Positions 59,501 to 64,000 of a stretch of 64,000 nucleotides of DNA are shown one piece after another (positions within the stretch are counted from its first letter, which is position 1; every line of letters starts with the position of its first letter). The position numbers were made by a program, and so were the translations under genes. A model generated the notes under the pieces. The model was not told where the DNA came from and searched no databases. It saw only the letters and a list, made by a program, of their open reading frames with translations. This DNA is from Motacilla alba alba (taxonomy: Eukaryota; Chordata; Aves; Passeriformes; Motacillidae), in the NCBI RefSeq assembly GCF_015832195.1, contig NC_052021.1, positions 3,286,001 to 3,350,000 on the forward strand, given 5' to 3'.

Positions 59501-62500
59501 GCTGAGGGGTGGAGTTCCTTCCTGATCTTTGGATGATCTTGATCAGCTTAAGCTGTAAAGCAGGAGATTTGATTTATCCTGACTTAGCTTGCATAACTGC
59601 AGACAGAATTAGGGGTTGGCAAGCCCTTCTGCACATATAATGGCTCAGACTGAAAGAGGGATCATGCTCTGATGCCTCCCACATGGCAAATAATTTCCAT
59701 TATAATTCATTCTAATTTGTTTTATTTCCTTGATTAACTTTATAACGTAATAAAGCACCATTTTCACTTGAGCTATTCTCTGTTAATTTGTTTTAGTATT
59801 GTCTGTAATGATATTCATTTAATCTTTGTCATTGCTAATTTTAAAAATCACTGAAGTAAAGCCAGAAAATAGTAAAAAACCGTGACAATTGGTAGTTTGA
59901 GAGTCTTGAAATGGTCACATGGGGGCTGGCAGGCCGTGAGGGGCAGCCCAAAGCCAGCAGTGGGGTCTGAGCTGGCATCATCCAGAGCGTGGCAGCCCCA
60001 GGCTCTGGGGACAGGCCAGGCTCTGCCACAGCTGAGACACCAGCATGGTGGGACCTCACAAAACAGAAAGCTCTCTAATCCCTGGGACGTGCTGGGAGAA
60101 GCTCACATTCTTCTGCACACACTGAATAGCCTCTGGCCTTATTTTCAGCGATGGGAAGCTCTCATTCTGGCATGTCCTCTCTACCTTTGGTAAGAATCAG
60201 GCACTGCAGAAATTTTTTGGGCACAGCAGCAGCCTGGAAGGTCCTTCAGCTCCTTAGACATGAGCACAGTGCTCTGATCCCTGCTCCTGCTGCCTGTCCT
60301 AGGACGGCTCTGCCCTCAGATCCTGACAGTCAAGGCCAGACACAAAGGTGGGAATAAGTCCTTAGATTTTGCTTGCTCAGTAGCTCCAAAGCTGGAGTGT
60401 TCACCGGGTTGTGCTGACGGGGTTTGTGCCCCTGTCACCACGTCCTGGGCTCTCCCAGAAGGCCAGCCCAGTGGCTGGGTTGGTTATGTGGGACAGAGAG
60501 GAGCCAGGCTGCAGCAGTCCCCGAGCACATCCTCTGGGAGTCAAGGTGCCCAAGCCCCTGCGGGTGTGCAGATTTTGGCATTTGCAAGGAGAGTCACATT
60601 GTGTTTCCTGGCAGTAGAAAGATGCATCCTTCAGCTCCCAGTAACATCTGTCACTGTGAGCGAGCTCTCTGCTGTGCTAAATCTGCCCTTCCTCGTGGAA
60701 TATTTGCAGCAGAAGCGATCACAGAGGAAGCTTTGTGCAAGAGTCAGAACTTTTTGCATTAGAGCTGAATGCTGATGCCTCTGCTCGCTTTCCATCAGGG
60801 ACCAGCTCCCTTTGCTGTGTGCATGCAGAGACTTCATTTCACACTCACTGCCCTTCTGGCTGGAAAGCCAAAGCTGGTGCTGCAGAGGCTCCTTGTTTTA
60901 CGTGGCCCTGTTGTTTCTCTTTGGTTCCCAGGTTGCAGGTGGTCGCTGATCGGCTGGTGGAGCGCTTTGTGGCCTCTGGCCTGATGCTTAAAGAATGGGA
61001 CAGGGTGAAGCTGCATGCCACAGTCATGAACACTCTCTTCAGGAAAGATCCAAGTATGTACAGAGCCTTCATCCTTGCTGCATTTATAGTCCCATTGCTC
61101 AGCTTTTGTTGTTTGCTTTTTCAGTGTGGGTTTTCTTACCTACAGGGCTGGCGGGGGGGGGAGATTTCTGCAGATAAAACCCAGAAGAAAATAAAGCAAT
61201 GAATAAAAGTCATAGATTCAAAACCTTGGCACCCTGTAGCACTCATAGTATCTGGGCTAGGGAAAAATATGTTCAAGTAGAATCGTAGAATGTCCTGAGT
61301 GGGAAGGGACCCACAAGGATCATCCAGCCCAGCTCCTGGCCCTGCCCAGGACACCCCAACAATCCCACCCTGTTCCTGAGAGCGTTGTCCAAACACTCCT
61401 GGAAGTTCTGGCAGCCTTGGAGCTCTGACCATTTCCAGGGGAGCATAGTCAGTGTTCCCTCTGGGCAAAGAACCTTTTCCCAATATCCGGCCTCCCGTGG
61501 CACAGCTCCAGCAATGCCCCTGGTCACGGAGAGCAGAGATCAGAGCTGCTCCTGCACTGCCCTTTGTGAGGAAGCTGCAGACCCTGATGAGGTCTCCCCT
61601 CATTCCCCTTCAGGCTGAACAGTGCAAGTGACCTCAGCCACTCCTCATGGAAGTGAGATCTGGGGCTCTCTGTGTCCCGGGGTTAAATTGAAACTGGGTA
61701 ACAACTCCATGTGTTGTGCTGACCTTCAAACAAGATGAAAACACAATCTTCTTTGGTTAACTTAGAGACTGCCCATTTCTTCAGGAAAGTGATTCCGTTG
61801 TCTTTCTCCTTAAATCAGATGCAGACAGATGAATGTGATGCAAAGCTGAATGTGAGCTATTCTTGAGTGTATGGCGTCTGCTGTCTCTGCCAAAAGATTG
61901 TCTGCTCTGGCTGTCTGTAGCATCGTTCTGATCACATTACTTTAAAAAGCAGCCCTAAAAGAATCATCCTTGGGGAGGGGCAGTGTGTTACAGCCTGGTT
62001 CTCCATGTGCAAACGTGCGTGCTCTGGCACGGTGGCCCCTGTGCACTGCAATAAGTTGTGTCAAGAATTCTTTAGTCGTTGCCTCTCTGACTCTCTGCAG
62101 GGACAGTGATAACAGCAGGTGATTTGTGTCACTGTCTTCTGGGCAGGTTTTGGGTCTGACTGCTGCTGAAGTCAAATAAGCACACCCAGGGCATAAAAAC
62201 CCTGTAAAGATGGGGCTCTCAAAGTGAGCCCTGAAATTGTGACCCCAGAGTGCTGATGTGGCTGTGCACGTGGGCAGCTAGGTCTGGCATCCCGAGTCTA
62301 TATTCTGCACAGCCCCGTGAGGCATGAGAGGCATTCAGACACAATGGGGAGAGCATTCCGCAGGCAGCCATAGAAGTCTCTTTGTATTCCACACAGGATT
62401 TGAACAGCAAGCTGGATGTGAGGGGGACTTCATAGTTAATGATGAAGATGAAAAAGAAATACTGAATATATTCACCGAGTGAGGCAGAGGTCCTGTGGAA

Positions 62501-63178
62501 GGAACAGATCATGTACTTGGGGATTATATAAAACCCCAGCCGTGCTCTGGGGAAATGGATCTCAGATGTAGGCTTTTGGCAGCTGCTGTAGGCCTAGGTT
62601 GCTATTCTGAATGTCTGTGTGTGTGTGGCTGTGTGCCCACCCCACAGCACACGTATGGTGCAGGCAGCACAGGTCTGTGTCGGGCCCGTCCGCATCCCGC
62701 CTGGCGCTGGGCTGGCACGCTCAGCCTGGAACCTGGTGCTGTTCCAGGCCATGCAAGTGCTGTCTCACACCCCGACACGGCAGGATGAGGGATGAAAAGG
62801 AGCCAGAGAGAAGGAGGTGTGTTGCACTGAGCAGTCAGCCCTACGGAATCACCACAGCAGTAGCTGTGATTTAGGGCCTTTCCTCCAGGTAACAGAGGTG
62901 AACCCCATAGAGGCACCAGTTCCAGCCTTTTCCCTCCTAAAATCCAAGTGGAAGTGGGGTTTTTTGCACTGAGAACTGGGCAAAGATGGTTTATTAGCTG
63001 GCAGCTGACTTTGGGGAGGGACAGAGTGGGGGGTGAAGTACAGCACACAGAGTTCTGCCATCTGAAGCTCATTCTGGTGGTGGCTTTTCTCTCTACAGCT
63101 GAAGAACGAAACAACACAATGACTGGTAAATCATCTTTCAAGGAGCGGGAGTCATTTAATGGCCAAAATATCCTCAAG
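44596..63178 (+). CDS. ASCC1: Activating signal cointegrator 1 complex subunit 1, 3' partial
   Basis: ASCC1 is a subunit of the ASCC complex (with ASCC2, ASCC3 and, in alkylation repair, ALKBH3). It combines a KH-like RNA-binding domain with a 2H-phosphoesterase fold. Coding exons: 44596-44707, 45819-45918, 46765-46862, 48202-48380, 54385-54521, 56679-56798, 60932-61053 and 63099-63178. They give 948 nt (316 residues) in one frame. The final exon, about 40 residues in mammals, lies outside. The start MDVLRPPLIRIGG matches the family; its exon begins at 44580 after TTGTTGCAG. The N-terminus is acidic (run of five Glu). The KH GxxG loop is GKKG at 75-78. The two HxT motifs are HLT (179-181) and HAT (277-279), both intact. 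EYMNDDP and LYAKVHMKDGS are family signatures. TEERNNTMTGK near residue 290 differs from the mammalian residues I recall. Confidence 0.95.
44708..46764 (+). other. ASCC1: ASCC1 introns after coding exons 1 and 2
   Basis: Introns 44708-45818 (GTAAGG to CCACCAG) and 45919-46764 (GTGAGC to CCTCCAG) flank the 100-bp second coding exon. The second intron divides the Lys codon just before the KH motif. No repeat is recognised. Confidence 0.7.
46863..48201 (+). other. ASCC1: ASCC1 intron 3 of the coding region
   Basis: 1.3 kb, donor GTGAGT at 46863 and acceptor TTGCCTGCAG at 48201. It carries a G/T-only tract (47068-47200) and a following T20 run near 47254. Confidence 0.7.
47068..47272 (+). repeat. 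G/T-rich low-complexity tract
   Basis: About 130 bp composed almost only of G and T (TTTTGG, TTGGGG and TTTGTTTG units), then a shorter unique stretch and a T run ending near 47272. It has several GGG/GGGG runs on the transcribed-sense strand. Confidence 0.85.
48381..54384 (+). other. ASCC1: ASCC1 6-kb intron
   Basis: The longest intron in the window, between the exon ending CSQ and the exon carrying the first HxT motif. It contains a short TG microsatellite at about 51238-51266. I found no CR1 copy or other gene; the open frames here lack domains and typical exon borders. Confidence 0.65.
54522..56678 (+). other. ASCC1: ASCC1 intron after the HLT exon
   Basis: 2.2 kb, donor GTAAGT at 54522, acceptor GGGTTTCAG at 56678. 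It contains a TTTATTTATTTATT stretch near 55172. No repeat element is recognised. Confidence 0.65.
57505..57620 (+). mobile_element. Short CR1 remnant
   Basis: A CR1 terminus in sense: CCTGGTCTAGTGGAAGGTGT, CTGCCCGTGGCAGGGCATGG, GATGATCTTTTAACACCTC and AACCACTGCAGATTCTGTGG. About 115 bp survive. Confidence 0.8.
58848..59060 (-). mobile_element. CR1 LINE fragment, minus orientation
   Basis: CAGAGTCACAGAATAGGCTG, AGTTGGAAGGGAGCAATCAG, GGACACCCCAACAACACCAC and GAGAGTGTTGTCCAAATGCT. This is the CR1 subtype also seen at 61278-61650, here shorter. Confidence 0.88.
61054..63098 (+). other. ASCC1: ASCC1 intron after the HAT exon
   Basis: 2.0 kb, donor GTATGT at 61054, acceptor CTCTCTACAG at 63098. 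It contains a G9 run near 61151 and a CR1 (61278-61650). Confidence 0.65.
61278..61650 (-). mobile_element. CR1 LINE fragment, minus orientation
   Basis: AATCGTAGAATGTCCTGAGT, CATCCAGCCCAGCTCCTGGC, GAGCGTTGTCCAAACACTCC, AACCTTTTCCCAATATCC and CCCCTTCAGGCTGAACAGTG. At about 370 bp it is among the longer CR1 pieces here and the longest of its subtype. Confidence 0.9.
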
Positions 63179-64000
63179 GTCAGTATGAAACAATTAGGGA
63201 AATGGATCCAGCTATGGATATTGTATAGCCAGAAGAGGTCGAAACACCTCTTCTAGACTGCTTTTGTCTTAGGCTTATGGGATCTCCTGGGGCTTGGGGG
63301 GGATGGTGGGGGGGGGAATCTGTTTAGAAAATAAACAGTCCAGATCACTGGTAATTGGGAGCATTAGGGTATTTAACAGGAGCATTCCTAAAGCTGCTGA
63401 GGCTCAGAGCAGGGATATGAAGCACGAATGCTAAGTGGGTGTTCGTGTTGTCGTTTACTTCGCTCCTGTTTTACCCTGGAGACTCAGGCTCGAGTTGATT
63501 CTCAGCCCACCAGAAAGAAGCACTTCGTTGCTCTTGTTCTACTCATATATATTTATGAAACTAAACCCCACTCTCAGTTCACTTACTCTTTTCTCTTTTT
63601 TGGTTTTAATCTCTGCTATTGATTTGCTCCAGAAAAATACTGGGTAGTGGTAGGGAGTCCCACCAGGATCTGAGGGCTTTGGCAGTGATCAGAGGTTAGA
63701 AAACACAATCCCCCAGACTGTGGAGGTTGGGAAAGGCTCAAAGGGGAGCATGCTGGAGACTCCCAGGCTTTGCCAGCCAGGGTTGGGACTGCAGGCAGCC
63801 TCTGCTGCTCATCCAGATGGCTGTGGCAGACTGATGCTGTGGTGCTTGACCCCTGCAAGTGTCCAGAGAGAAAAGAGATGCACAGAGGAGCAGAAATGGA
63901 AAACAGCACCGGCTTGTAAGCAAATTTGCAATCCTCATTGTGTGGGAGGATTTGTTGCAGGCAGCTCTGATAAGAGGGAGTGAGGACAATGCATGGATAC
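63179..64000 (+). other. ASCC1: Start of the last ASCC1 intron
   Basis: Donor GTCAGT at 63179. A G-run cluster lies at 63289-63317. I see no exon encoding the expected ASCC1 C-terminus, so the gene continues past the window. Confidence 0.65.

Larger units (their letters stand above)
56799..60931 (+). other. ASCC1: ASCC1 4.1-kb intron
   Basis: Donor GTGAGT at 56799, acceptor TTGGTTCCCAG at 60931. It contains CR1 fragments at 57505-57620 (+) and 58848-59060 (-) and an AT-rich zone at 59640-59880. Confidence 0.65.

Overview
The window is eukaryotic nuclear DNA from a bird. It has spliced vertebrate genes with GT-AG introns and at least eleven CR1 LINE 3' fragments in both orientations. One block at about 6650-7080 resembles the LTRs of passerine endogenous retroviruses, so a songbird is likely but not proven. 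Five protein-coding genes can be read exon by exon: MICU1 (+, 3' end only), DNAJB12 (+, complete), DDIT4 (-, complete coding part), ANAPC16 (-, complete coding part) and ASCC1 (+, 5' end through the ninth coding exon; the last exon lies beyond the window). Order and orientations match, in mirror image, the human 10q22.1 block ASCC1-ANAPC16-DDIT4-DNAJB12-MICU1 as I recall it.

Layout. 1-8796 holds the last three coding exons of MICU1 in large introns, with one CR1 and the LTR. 8797-10615 is the MICU1 3' UTR, another CR1 and the GC-rich DNAJB12 promoter with a palindromic CRE. 10616-24729 holds eight DNAJB12 coding exons. Its long 3' UTR runs to a poly(A) signal near 26360 or 27685. 27.7-30.3 kb is a convergent intergenic stretch. 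30.3-32.0 kb is the compact stress gene DDIT4, with a TATA box and a leader made of 32-bp tandem repeats. 32.0-36.8 kb is intergenic, with further tandem repeats, a CpG-rich block and a CTCF-like site. 36.8-43.1 kb is ANAPC16. A CpG-rich divergent promoter at 42.83-43.35 kb serves ANAPC16 and ASCC1, and ASCC1 fills the rest.

The genes do not form one pathway. MICU1 gates mitochondrial calcium uptake. DNAJB12 is an ER-membrane Hsp70 co-chaperone. DDIT4 (REDD1) restrains mTORC1 under stress. ANAPC16 is an APC/C subunit. ASCC1 belongs to the ASCC complex, which acts in alkylation repair and transcription coactivation. I found no tRNA, rRNA, CRISPR array or intact mobile-element gene. I see no new multi-gene system. 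The most unusual signals are regulatory: two outward-facing perfect TISU/YY1 elements in the ANAPC16/ASCC1 promoter, the tandem arrays around DDIT4, and a DDIT4 N-terminus lacking the Ser/Thr-rich segment known in mammals.
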